Assembly: GCF_022763345.1 (NCBI RefSeq)
Contig: NZ_JALEGS010000091.1
Span: 36,190-100,189, forward strand
Length of the DNA stretch: 64,000 bases
Origin: Phaeodactylibacter sp.
Lineage (GTDB): Bacteria; Bacteroidota; Bacteroidia; Chitinophagales; Saprospiraceae
Direction of reading: 5' to 3'
In this document: in pieces, positions 29,035 to 38,485 of the stretch
Numbering within the stretch: the stretch's first letter is position 1
Layout: each line of letters starts with the position of its first letter
Notes under the pieces: model-generated
What the model was told of the DNA's origin: nothing
What the model saw: only the letters and a program-made list of their open reading frames with translations
Databases searched by the model: none
Made by a program: the position numbers and the translations under genes

Positions 29035-30465
29035 TTACTCTTCTTCGAACTCAATCGCCATATTGTACCGCCACTGATTGAAGTACAAATTCCCCCCACG
29101 CCATTCCACCTCGCCCCGCTGAAAGTCCACTGTTTCACTGCGGGGGTGCACCTTGGCCGGGAAGAAATCGCCGGAAAAGTCATCGTTGACAATCAGGCGG
29201 TAGGCATCAGCTCCGCCAAAGAAAAAGCGTTGGGCTTCCGGGTGGTCTTCAATGGCCTGTAGGTTGAAATCGGGGTCAACGGGCACCCAGCCCATCCCCT
29301 CGAAGTACAGCTCCGACCAGTCGTGCAGGTTTTTGCTGACCGGATACAGAAACCACCCGCTTTGCCACTTCGCCGGAATGCCCACATAGCGGCAGAGGGT
29401 GATAAACAGCAAGGCTTTCATTCCGCAGTCCCCGCGCTGATTTTCGATACAGTAGGCTGGGATATTGGGCATGGTAGAATACTCCAGCGCACTCGCCCAG
29501 GGAATATTTTCGCCAATCCACTGATAGATGAGCCAGGCTTTTTGGACGGGGTCCTGCTCATTGCCAACGATGTCCTGAGCGAGCTGCTGTACCTCCGGCG
29601 TGAAGCGGATGTGCTGTGCCCGCTCCTGCGTGTAGAATCGGTACAGCATGGAGGCCGTATCGTAAGGCTCCACTTTCGCATTCCGCAAATCCTGCCAGTG
29701 GTCGTAAGCCGTGTAGGATACTTCGTACTGAAATTCCGTCCACTCCCCCGCCACTGCCGGCTTTTCCATGTAAATGGACGTATGCGGATAGCTCAGGGGC
29801 GAAATAATGTAGTGCGGCTCACTGGCATTGAGCAATTGCGGAGCAGCCAGGCGGTCGCGGCTCGGGCGGGGATAGGGCAGCCAGGCGCGGATCATCTCAC
29901 CGTGGGGTACGGCATCGGGCTTCACGCGCAGGGTGTAAGTAAGCTTAAGGGTGCGGGGACGGGCAACGGACGCCTCTTCCCCTTTTACCGCCTCCACCGC
30001 GCGAGGCAGGTAGGCCTGCAGAAAACTGTCCAGCGTTTGGCTGCCGGGGCCATCCACTTCCTCCTTCCGGGCTTTGGCCTCTGCATTTACCCGGAAAAGG
30101 TTCCACACGGCATTGCGGAAGTAGCGCTTCTCGCCCTCAATAACGCGCATTTCCAGCTCGCCGCTCTCCTCCCAGGCCTGTAGCTGTGCATCGGTCAGTT
30201 TGGGAAAATAAGCGCCTAGCGTCTCCCGGATGTAGGCTTCATCCCGCGAAAAGTCAAGCTTAATACGGTCGAGCAGTGCGGACTGTAGTTGTAGCTGATA
30301 GGCAGTGGTTTCTTTTAGCCCTCCTTCAGCAATGCGGCTGGCCATGAGGTCCTGAGCGGTCCGGTATTCCCCTTCGGCTATAGCCTGATCAATGTCAGGA
30401 AAGCCGGTCTGAGCGGACAGAGGAATCATCATCAGCAAGATTAGTGCAGACAGTAAGCTTCGCAT
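29035..30465 (-). CDS. Secreted transglutaminase-like domain protein
   Basis: Signal peptide; QRGDCGMKALLFITLCRYVGIPAKWQSG, NLHDWSELYFEGMGWVPVDPDFN (Cys-His-Asp). Confidence 0.92.
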   Translation of the reverse strand: MRSLLSALILLMMIPLSAQTGFPDIDQAIAEGEYRTAQDLMASRIAEGGLKETTAYQLQLQSALLDRIKLDFSRDEAYIRETLGAYFPKLTDAQLQAWEESGELEMRVIEGEKRYFRNAVWNLFRVNAEAKARKEEVDGPGSQTLDSFLQAYLPRAVEAVKGEEASVARPRTLKLTYTLRVKPDAVPHGEMIRAWLPYPRPSRDRLAAPQLLNASEPHYIISPLSYPHTSIYMEKPAVAGEWTEFQYEVSYTAYDHWQDLRNAKVEPYDTASMLYRFYTQERAQHIRFTPEVQQLAQDIVGNEQDPVQKAWLIYQWIGENIPWASALEYSTMPNIPAYCIENQRGDCGMKALLFITLCRYVGIPAKWQSGWFLYPVSKNLHDWSELYFEGMGWVPVDPDFNLQAIEDHPEAQRFFFGGADAYRLIVNDDFSGDFFPAKVHPRSETVDFQRGEVEWRGGNLYFNQWRYNMAIEFEEE

Positions 30466-30497
30466 GGCGTATGGACTTGATTTTTTTATTTGATATG

Positions 30498-31688
30498 TTA
30501 GTAGCCCGGCACTTCCGCTAAGGGCAATATCCCGTACTCCGTGGGCTGATCCACGAGCATACGCTTCGCCCGTACAAAAGACGTCAGCCGGTATTCTGTA
30601 AAGGTGGAATCGCCCCGGCGCAGGCTTTCTTCCCGTACCTGCCCGGAGGCGTGAATGATCGCGCCGTCGCCCTGATAAATGGCTACATGGGAAATCTTCT
30701 CCGGCTTGTCGGCGGTAGCCTTCCTGCCAAAGAAAAGGAGGTCACCGGGGAGGAGGTTGGAGAAGGTGGTATCGGTTTCTACTTCCACGCCAGTGTGCAC
30801 CTGCTGGGAAGCGTCCCGGGGCAACATCAGCCCGTTAAGGTAGAAAACCGTTTTGGTAAACCCGGAGCAGTCCACGCCTTTGCCAGAGGTGCCGCCCCAA
30901 AGGTAAGGGCGTCCCATGAAGCGGCTTGCGGTACGGAGGATGTTCTCCGCCGTAGGCGAGCGGCTGTCGAGCCAGGCCTGATAATCCATGGCTTCATCGG
31001 CCATAATGTAGGCTTCCCGGCCATCGGGGTACTGTACTTTCGTAAAGCCGCCCTCCTGTCCGAGCTTGCGCAGGATATTGCCGGCCACCAGATCAGAAAC
31101 GATGCCTGAACCGCCCGGGCTGCTGTAGGAAAAGCCAAAATCCGGCAGGTAAATCACCCGTTCGCTATTGACCCAGGCCTCTGCACCGGCCTTATCGGTC
31201 AGCTCAAAGCCTCCGGAATCCAGCCAGCCCAGGTAGCCATCTGGGGTTTGCACGAGGTACCAGCCGTCTTCTTTTTTGAGTACGTTGAGCAAGGTGCCTA
31301 GAGTGGATTGTGTAGACAACTCAGAAGAATGCCCCGGCTTAGAGCGAATATTGCAGGCGGAAAGATTCACGATGCCGTAATGCAGGCCTTCCAGGGCTTC
31401 ATCCGGCAATTGCTGCACTGCGGTGGCGTACCCCAATGCTTCCGCTTCTGATTCCAGGGCTTTTTTAGCATTAGGCAAATTGGTTTCGCCGGTGAGCAGC
31501 CACTGACCGTCCTGCTGTTCAGCGCGGATATCGAAGAGGGCCACCCGCTTGTCGGGAGCGTGGGCAGCCTTGAGTTGGTCAATCAGGTTGGAAAGCTCGG
31601 TTGGTGGCTGTGGTGCCTCCGTCTGCCCGCCGGAGTTGCAGCCTGCGGCGAGCAGTAGGAAAGCCAGGGCAAAAAGAAGGTTTCGCAT
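30498..31688 (-). CDS. Lipoprotein NlpC/P60 (C40) peptidase with SH3-like region
   Basis: LLLAAGCNSG lipobox, GVDCSGFTKTVFYLNGL, KISHVAIYQGDGAIIHASG. Confidence 0.93.
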   Translation of the reverse strand: MRNLLFALAFLLLAAGCNSGGQTEAPQPPTELSNLIDQLKAAHAPDKRVALFDIRAEQQDGQWLLTGETNLPNAKKALESEAEALGYATAVQQLPDEALEGLHYGIVNLSACNIRSKPGHSSELSTQSTLGTLLNVLKKEDGWYLVQTPDGYLGWLDSGGFELTDKAGAEAWVNSERVIYLPDFGFSYSSPGGSGIVSDLVAGNILRKLGQEGGFTKVQYPDGREAYIMADEAMDYQAWLDSRSPTAENILRTASRFMGRPYLWGGTSGKGVDCSGFTKTVFYLNGLMLPRDASQQVHTGVEVETDTTFSNLLPGDLLFFGRKATADKPEKISHVAIYQGDGAIIHASGQVREESLRRGDSTFTEYRLTSFVRAKRMLVDQPTEYGILPLAEVPGY

Positions 31689-31721
31689 CTTTTTTACCGG
31701 GAAGATAAAAAACTCTGTTCA

Positions 31722-33365
31722 CTAATCCTCCCGCACCACCGCAATCGGCATACGGTGGTCAAACTCACCGGTGAGCGTTGGCGTCTGCACATTTCCGGTA
31801 TAGCGGCGCACCTGCTGATGCACAAAATCAAACAACTCCTGAATATTCACGATGCCGTCGTGATTGTTGTCTGCTTCTCCTTTCAGCCCGCGCACCATGA
31901 AGTGGCTGAAAATACCGGAACGCAGCCCGCCGTCCTCCAGAGAGTACTCTTCCCCTTTGGAGGACATCATGAGGGCCAGTCCGCCCTTGGTATCTTCAAA
32001 GGCTTTGTACAACCGGCTGAGATCACCGGCTGAACCACCGCGGCGCGCCAGCAAGCTACCGGAGTGGCAGGCATCCGCGAGTACGACTTTGTGCTTGGCC
32101 CGGCTGTTCTCAAGCATAAACTTGATGTCTTCGTGCATGAGCTTGTTGTGGTAGCCATCGTAGTCCACCGGCATGAAGAAACCCTGCAGGCCATGGCCGG
32201 AGAAGTAGAACAGGATCACATCATTCTCGTCGGCCCGCATAAAGGTAGTGCGCATGGCTTCCTTAATATTACGATAGGTCGCGTCTTCATCGATGAGCAA
32301 CCGCATTTGATTATCGGGGATAGCACCGCCTTCCGGGCTCTTCAGAAAAGCATAAAGCTGATAGGCATCATCATCCGTATAGCGCAGGGTAGGCATGTAG
32401 GAGTAGGTCGCCGCACCAATAATGACGGCCCAGATTTTCACTTCGGGGTCTCTTTCCACCGCTACCGGCATTTGCTGATCGGTACCGCCTTCTATGAATA
32501 ACTTTTTGGCGGGCTTGCCGAAGTCCCAGATCGCGCCCACCACGCGGCCACTTGCGTAGTACATCACGCCCCGCCCGTGCGGGGTATGGTCTTTCCAGCT
32601 GCCCATGTATTTGCTGCCGCTTACGTAGTATACGGTACCATGCCCTTCCGGCTGCCCCTCCCGGAAGTCGCCCACATATTTGGAGCCATCCTCATAGGTA
32701 AACTTGCCTTTGCCATTTTGGCAATAGATGTTGTTGCAATTGCGGAGGTTGGTGGTGTCGCCTTCGTAACCAAATTTGCTCCAGTCAGCCAGGTACTGCC
32801 CATCCGACCATTCGCCAACGATCTCCTCGCCATCCGGAAAAGACAGGTTGCCCCGGCCGTGGCGGTCATTGTCTTTCCATTGGCCGTCGTAGACAGAGCC
32901 ATCCGAGTAGTACATCCGGCCCATGCCATTGAACTGCCCGGCCATGAAGCCGCCCTCATAGCGGTCCCCATTAGCGAAATGGAAAGTCCCTTTGCCGGAT
33001 TGCTGCCCGTTCACCCAAAAGCCTTCGTAGCGGTTGTCATTGGCATACGCCATAATGCCGCGGCCATGAAACTTGTTGTCCCGGAAATCGCCAGTGTATT
33101 TGTCGCCGTTGGGATAGGTGAGAATGCCACGGCCTTCTTTGAAGCCATTTTTCCAGTCGCCGGTATATTCCCGGCCATCGGAGAAGATCAAGGTGCCGTT
33201 GCCCTGTGGCTTGCCGTCCCGGAAGCGGCCCTCGTAGCGGGCACCGCTGGGGTAGATGCAGACGCCTTCCCCGTTGATGCAATCGCCAGACTTGCAGTCA
33301 ATCTGGGCAGTTAGCGAAATAGTCAATACAGTGCTTAAAAGTGCAAATAGTGCAGCCCTCCTCAT
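31722..33365 (-). CDS. Secreted MORN-repeat/caspase-like (C14) fusion protein
   Basis: Signal peptide; successive MORN repeats (YEGRFRDGKPQGNGTL, YTGDWKNGFKEGRGIL, YTGDFRDNKFHGRGIM...); caspase LFYFSGHG and VVLADACHSGSL; EF-hand-like DNNHDGIVNIQE. Confidence 0.95.
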   Translation of the reverse strand: MRRAALFALLSTVLTISLTAQIDCKSGDCINGEGVCIYPSGARYEGRFRDGKPQGNGTLIFSDGREYTGDWKNGFKEGRGILTYPNGDKYTGDFRDNKFHGRGIMAYANDNRYEGFWVNGQQSGKGTFHFANGDRYEGGFMAGQFNGMGRMYYSDGSVYDGQWKDNDRHGRGNLSFPDGEEIVGEWSDGQYLADWSKFGYEGDTTNLRNCNNIYCQNGKGKFTYEDGSKYVGDFREGQPEGHGTVYYVSGSKYMGSWKDHTPHGRGVMYYASGRVVGAIWDFGKPAKKLFIEGGTDQQMPVAVERDPEVKIWAVIIGAATYSYMPTLRYTDDDAYQLYAFLKSPEGGAIPDNQMRLLIDEDATYRNIKEAMRTTFMRADENDVILFYFSGHGLQGFFMPVDYDGYHNKLMHEDIKFMLENSRAKHKVVLADACHSGSLLARRGGSAGDLSRLYKAFEDTKGGLALMMSSKGEEYSLEDGGLRSGIFSHFMVRGLKGEADNNHDGIVNIQELFDFVHQQVRRYTGNVQTPTLTGEFDHRMPIAVVRED

Positions 33366-33679
33366 GGTTGTGTTGTTTTGGTGCCCTGATGCTGCCACTT
33401 CCAAACGTAAAAAATTACGATGCGGAATTAGCCATCAAAGCTGGTGTTCAAGCAGGCTTTAGGGTCAGGTGTAAAGCCCAAAGAGTAGTTGTCAAGTGTA
33501 GGGGGTATTACCATAAGGAATAGCTCGGTTTTGGATGTCAGTCAATATGTTTTTCAAAACTGCACAACGGGTGCATGTATTGCCAAGTTCAAAACCTTTA
33601 ATAAAACATTAGGACTTTTTCGATGTATGTCGTCGTTTCCCGGACAGGTGAAAATCACCTGCTGGACAAGCCCGGCCCA

Positions 33680-34252
33680 TCAGCTCCTTTTCTTCACATA
33701 CTCGGTCAAAATGACGATTTGCTGCCCTTCTACTTTGCCTTCGATCTGGCCGGCATTGTCGTGCACCAGTGATATGCGGCGCACGGCGGTGCCCCGTTTG
33801 GCCGTAAAATTGGCGCCTTTGACTTTCAGGTCTTTGATCAGGGTCACGGTATCTCCGGCTTCGAGTACCTGTCCGTTGCTGTCGAGGTGGACCAATGCAT
33901 TTTCATCCGGTAGCCCGGCTTTTGCCCAGGTTAGGGTATCCTCGTCCAGGTACATCATATCGAGCAGCTCAGCGGGCCAGCCCTCTCCGCGCAGGCGGTT
34001 GAGGATGCGCCAGGCTACGACCTGTACCGCCGGGACGGTGCTCCACATGCTGTCATTGAGGCAGCGCCAGTGATTGGGGTCGAGATTGTCCGGATCAGTA
34101 AGTTGCGTATGGCAGGCCCCACAGACCAGAATGCTTTCGGCTACGGACGGGGCATCAGCCGGCGGGACCGTATATACCTCAAGGGATTCCCTTTGCCCGC
34201 ATAGCTCGCAGGCCTGGCCGCTGCGGGCCATCAATTCTTTCTCTACAGACAT
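33680..34252 (-). CDS. PhnA-domain protein
   Basis: SGQACELCGQRESLEVYTVPP zinc-ribbon, LVCGACHTQL, C-terminal SNGQVLEAGDTVTLIKDLKVKGANFTAKRGT. Confidence 0.9.
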   Translation of the reverse strand: MSVEKELMARSGQACELCGQRESLEVYTVPPADAPSVAESILVCGACHTQLTDPDNLDPNHWRCLNDSMWSTVPAVQVVAWRILNRLRGEGWPAELLDMMYLDEDTLTWAKAGLPDENALVHLDSNGQVLEAGDTVTLIKDLKVKGANFTAKRGTAVRRISLVHDNAGQIEGKVEGQQIVILTEYVKKRS

Positions 34253-34439
34253 AGTGACTTTTTTGGCTGCCGCAAAGGTAGGATAAACCCGGCATTCATT
34301 CGTCGGGTAAGGCCATCTATTGGTCGGGAACGGTGTCAAGTTGGCAGCATTCTCAAAAAAAGACAGGGGGGAGGTAGGGGGCGCAAGCATCAGTATAGCG
34401 ATTCCGACACACTTTAGAAATCATCCGAAAATCAAAACC

Positions 34440-36809
34440 ATGAAAAAGCGAGCCATTTTGGCCAGCCTGCTTTGCCTGTTCATCATTCAGGCAGGGATGG
34501 CACAAAACGAACCTCAGTACACCCTCAGCGGGTACATCAAGGACAGCAGCAGTGGAGAAGAGCTGTTGTATGCCAATGTCCTTGAGCCTACCACCAGCGC
34601 CGGGGCCACCACCAATCTCTACGGATTCTACTCCCTCACCCTGCCTGCCGGGCAGTACGAACTCACGTTCACCTACCTGGGCTTTCAGTCGCTTACCCGG
34701 GCCATCACCCTGAGCGCAGACACGGAGCTGAATGTGGAGCTCACGCCCTCTTCCGCTGTCCTGCAGGAAGTGGTGGTGACGGATAAGGCCGCCAACGAAT
34801 CCGTGAAGCAGGTAGCCATGAGCCGCATCGCCCTGCCCATTGAGGACATCAAGAAAATGCCTTCCCTGATGGGCGAGCCGGATGTGATCAAAACCATCCA
34901 AACCCTGCCGGGCGTAACGAGCGCGGGCGAAGGGACCTCCGCCTTCTTCGTGCGGGGCGGCAGCGCTGATCAAAACCTGGTGCTGCTCGACGAGGCGCCG
35001 GTCTATGATGTCAGCCACCTCTTTGGGCTCTTCTCGGTCTTCAATGCAGATATCATTAAGAATGCCGAGCTGTACAAGGGCGGTATCCCCTCCAAATACG
35101 GAGGCCGGTTGTCTTCCCTGCTGGAAGTGACCACCCGGGACGGCAACGCCAAACAATTTTCCGGCTCAGGCGGCATCGGCATTCTGGCGGCAAAAGGCAC
35201 CATTGAAGGGCCGATTGTCAAAGACAAAGCCTCTTTTATCCTGGCGGGCCGCCGCTCCTATGCCGACTTGTACACCCGCAATAGCGAACAGCTGGACGGC
35301 ACAGCGGTCATCTTCCACGACCTAAATGCCAAAGTCAACTGGAAAGCAAGCAACAAAGACCGCTTCTTCCTGTCTGCCTACAGCGGGCGCGACATCTGGC
35401 AGTTTGATGATGCTTTCCAAATGGACTGGGGGAATACCACGACCTCTTTCCGCTGGAACCACCTGTTCAGCGAGCGTCTATTCTCTAACCTGACGCTGAT
35501 CTATAGTGACTTTGACTACGCCCTGCAGGACAAGGACGAAGTGCAGGGCTTTGAGTGGATAGCCAATCAGCGGGAAGCATCGCTGAAGCAGGATATGACC
35601 TTCTTCCTCAATCCGGACATCACCCTAAAATTTGGTTATCAGGGCATCTACCGCCGGTTCACACCGGGCACCATCACGCCCAATGGCGACGACAGCATCT
35701 ACGAAACGACCGAGATGCAAAAGCAGTTTGCCCTGGACCACGCCCTGTACGCAGGCGCAGAGCATCAGGTGAGCGACCGGCTGAGCCTGGAGTATGGCGT
35801 GCGCTACAGCCTTTTCCAGAATATTGGCGAGGGCACAGTCTATGACTATGCGGAGCCAGGCAATAACGGCAATATCGAGGTGGTGGACTCCACCGTCTAT
35901 GGCAACTTTGACATCATCAAAAGCTTTCAGAATCCAGAGCCCCGGTTTGGTGCCCGCTTTATGATCGACGACAGGCAGTCCCTGAAGCTATCGTACAACC
36001 GCATGGTGCAGTACGTGCATCTGGTTTCCAATTCGACGGTGCCCATTCCGTTTGCGACCTGGTCACCGAGCTCACCCTACCTCGACCCGCAGCGGGCAGA
36101 CCAACTGGCAATGGGCTACTTCCGGAATTTGCAGGACAATACCTACGAGTTCTCAGCAGAGGCTTACTACAAGAAATCCACTGATGTGACCGACTTTGTG
36201 GATAATGCCCAGCTGTTTTTCAACCCACACATCGTGACCGAGTTCCGGCAGGGCGAATCCGAAGCCTACGGGCTGGAGCTGTTCCTGCGCAAAAACAAGG
36301 GCAGCCTGCGGGGCTTCGTCAGCTACACCTGGTCTAAGGCCGAAATGGACGTGCCGGGCCTCAATGCAGACCAACCATTCCCCGCCAATCACGACCGCCG
36401 CCACAACCTGAATGTAGCCATGAACTACGACATCAACAACCGCTGGAATGTGGGGGCCAACTTCACCTACGCCACCGGCCGCCCTATTACGCTGCCGGTC
36501 GGGCAATACGAGTTTGACGGCTACCTGGCCAACTACTACTCCGAACGCAACGGCTACCGCCTACCAGACTTCCACCGCCTCGACCTTTCTGCCACCTACG
36601 AGCCTAAGAAAAACGAAGGCCGGCGGTGGAACAACAGCTTCAGCTTCGGGGTGTACAATGCGTACAACCGCAAGAACCCCTGGACGATTTACACCCAGAC
36701 CAAACAGGATGATGACGGCAACATCATAGGCGATGGCACCGAGAAGGAAGCCCGGATGGTCTACCTTTTTGGCGCAATGCCCTACTTCACCTGGAACTTT
36801 AATTTTTAA
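34440..36809 (+). CDS. TonB-dependent receptor with carboxypeptidase-like regulatory domain
   Basis: YTLSGYIKDSSSGEELLYANV, plug GVTSAGEGTSAFFVRGGSADQNLVLLDEAPVYD, outer-membrane barrel ending YFTWNFNF. Confidence 0.95.
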   Translation: MKKRAILASLLCLFIIQAGMAQNEPQYTLSGYIKDSSSGEELLYANVLEPTTSAGATTNLYGFYSLTLPAGQYELTFTYLGFQSLTRAITLSADTELNVELTPSSAVLQEVVVTDKAANESVKQVAMSRIALPIEDIKKMPSLMGEPDVIKTIQTLPGVTSAGEGTSAFFVRGGSADQNLVLLDEAPVYDVSHLFGLFSVFNADIIKNAELYKGGIPSKYGGRLSSLLEVTTRDGNAKQFSGSGGIGILAAKGTIEGPIVKDKASFILAGRRSYADLYTRNSEQLDGTAVIFHDLNAKVNWKASNKDRFFLSAYSGRDIWQFDDAFQMDWGNTTTSFRWNHLFSERLFSNLTLIYSDFDYALQDKDEVQGFEWIANQREASLKQDMTFFLNPDITLKFGYQGIYRRFTPGTITPNGDDSIYETTEMQKQFALDHALYAGAEHQVSDRLSLEYGVRYSLFQNIGEGTVYDYAEPGNNGNIEVVDSTVYGNFDIIKSFQNPEPRFGARFMIDDRQSLKLSYNRMVQYVHLVSNSTVPIPFATWSPSSPYLDPQRADQLAMGYFRNLQDNTYEFSAEAYYKKSTDVTDFVDNAQLFFNPHIVTEFRQGESEAYGLELFLRKNKGSLRGFVSYTWSKAEMDVPGLNADQPFPANHDRRHNLNVAMNYDINNRWNVGANFTYATGRPITLPVGQYEFDGYLANYYSERNGYRLPDFHRLDLSATYEPKKNEGRRWNNSFSFGVYNAYNRKNPWTIYTQTKQDDDGNIIGDGTEKEARMVYLFGAMPYFTWNFNF

Positions 36810-36830
36810 CCACCCGAATTGACCCACACC

Positions 36831-37646
36831 ATGAAAAATATTATCATTATTCTCTTGTCTGTGATTGCGCTAAGCAGCTGCGATGAAGTCGTCGAGTTAG
36901 ACATTCAACAGGCCGAGCCCAGGCTCATCATAGAGGCCCTGGTTACCAATCAGCCAAGCCGGCAGTATGTACAACTCACCCGGACTATTCCCTTTGGGGC
37001 AAAGGAAAAGGTACCCACCGTCAGTGGAGCATCGGTAAGTGTTTCGGATGCGTATGGCTATGTGATGGACTATACAGAAAGTACGCCAGGCTACTATGTA
37101 CCTGCGGAGCCTTTCGCGGGGACACCCGGCATTACTTACACCCTTCATGTGGAAGTGGACGGACAAACCTACACCGCTGAAGAGGTGATGCAGGACGTCT
37201 CACCCCTGGACAGCCTATCCGTGCGGGAAGACCCTGCGGAAAAAGCCGACCCGGAAGAGGAAGGCCGGTTCTACGAGGTCCTCATCTACGGTAAAGAACC
37301 ACAGGAGACTGAAAACTTTTACCTGTTCAAGTTTTACCGCAATGACACTCTTTTCACGAATGACGGCAGCTGGATTTTCGCGTATGACGACACGATACTG
37401 GGGGGCAATATTCAGGCACTTCCGGCCCCGCTCTACTACGCCGCATCAGACAAAGCAAAACTGGAGATGTACCCCATTACCCGGCAGGCTTACCGGTACT
37501 ATCTTGATCTCAGTTCCAATATCAACAACGATGGCGGCATGTTTAGCGGGCAGCCTGCAAATGTGCGGACCAATATCGAAGGCGGAGCATTAGGATACTT
37601 CCAAGCTTCGGTCCTACACACGCTGGAGACAGAGGTGAACCCGTAG
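36831..37646 (+). CDS. DUF4249-family lipoprotein
   Basis: IALSSCDEVVELDIQQAEPRLIIEALVTNQPSRQYVQLTRTIPF, adjacent to TonB receptor. Confidence 0.88.
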   Translation: MKNIIIILLSVIALSSCDEVVELDIQQAEPRLIIEALVTNQPSRQYVQLTRTIPFGAKEKVPTVSGASVSVSDAYGYVMDYTESTPGYYVPAEPFAGTPGITYTLHVEVDGQTYTAEEVMQDVSPLDSLSVREDPAEKADPEEEGRFYEVLIYGKEPQETENFYLFKFYRNDTLFTNDGSWIFAYDDTILGGNIQALPAPLYYAASDKAKLEMYPITRQAYRYYLDLSSNINNDGGMFSGQPANVRTNIEGGALGYFQASVLHTLETEVNP

Positions 37647-37673
37647 CACTCTGTTTATCAAAAGAAGTAGCAT

Positions 37674-37716
37674 AGCCCGGTGCAGCCCTTTTTGCGCCGG
37701 GCTTTTGTTTTTTGAA
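37674..37716 (+). terminator. Rho-independent terminator downstream of DUF4249 gene
   Basis: AGCCCGGTGC...GCGCCGGGCT stem followed by TTTGTTTTTTG. Confidence 0.72.
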
Positions 37717-37801
37717 CACCTGCTCAGACCGTCCGTTAAAGCAGTAGCAAAAGCAACGGTTGGTGACGATTGCCATTTCAGCCGTCAAAAAAACAAAAAC
37801 T

Positions 37802-38485
37802 ATGCTGTACTTAAAACAGAACATGCTCGTACTCGCCTTACTGACTTTCAGCTTTGGAATTGCCCTTGGGCAGCCTTTTGCAGAAAGCGAACGCTCCATG
37901 AGCAAGGGCGTACACAACAGTTTCCTGGTGGACTTTCAAATTGGTGAAGCCGATGACATCGCTGACCTGTGGGTGGACTACCAAAAGGACTTCGATGCCC
38001 GCAATCCAAAGAAGAATGATGCCGGCGAATACTTTGGCGATAATGCCGAGATCGAAGCCATCAGCGCCAATACGATTGACATTTATTCCACGGTAAAATC
38101 CAAGAAGCCGGCACCGGGCGCTATCGTGACCATCTGGTTTGACCTGGGCGGCGCTTACCTGTCCTCCGCTACCCACCCTGACCGCATGGAGGGTGCCCGC
38201 AACTGGCTGGAAGGCTTCCGCAATTTCGTGATGAAGGAATACGCCGAGGAAGCCCTGGAAGCCGAAGAGGACAAGCTCAAGGACATGGAAAAGGCGCTCA
38301 AGGATGCCCGTGATGCCGAAGAAGACATTACTGAAGACATCAAGGAAATGGAAGCCGAGCTTGCTGAACTAAAGAAAAGACTAGGCAGTGCGGAAAAGGA
38401 CGCTCAGATGAAAGCCGAAGCCGTCAACAAGCAAAAGCAGATTGTGGAACAGGCCAAGGCGAGAGCGAAATCGCTTAAGAATTAA
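37802..38485 (+). CDS. Hypothetical secreted protein with C-terminal coiled coil
   Basis: Signal peptide, then EEALEAEEDKLKDMEKALKDARDAEEDITEDIKEMEAELAELKKRL. Confidence 0.72.
   Translation: MLYLKQNMLVLALLTFSFGIALGQPFAESERSMSKGVHNSFLVDFQIGEADDIADLWVDYQKDFDARNPKKNDAGEYFGDNAEIEAISANTIDIYSTVKSKKPAPGAIVTIWFDLGGAYLSSATHPDRMEGARNWLEGFRNFVMKEYAEEALEAEEDKLKDMEKALKDARDAEEDITEDIKEMEAELAELKKRLGSAEKDAQMKAEAVNKQKQIVEQAKARAKSLKN

Noticed and set aside
32577-33314. 245-aa plus-strand ORF opposite the MORN repeats
   Set aside because: Low-complexity Val/Ala-rich translation produced by the repetitive MORN coding sequence on the other strand.
34440-37646. Possible SusC/SusD polysaccharide utilisation locus
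   Set aside because: The partner is a DUF4249 lipoprotein, not SusD, and no glycoside hydrolases are adjacent.
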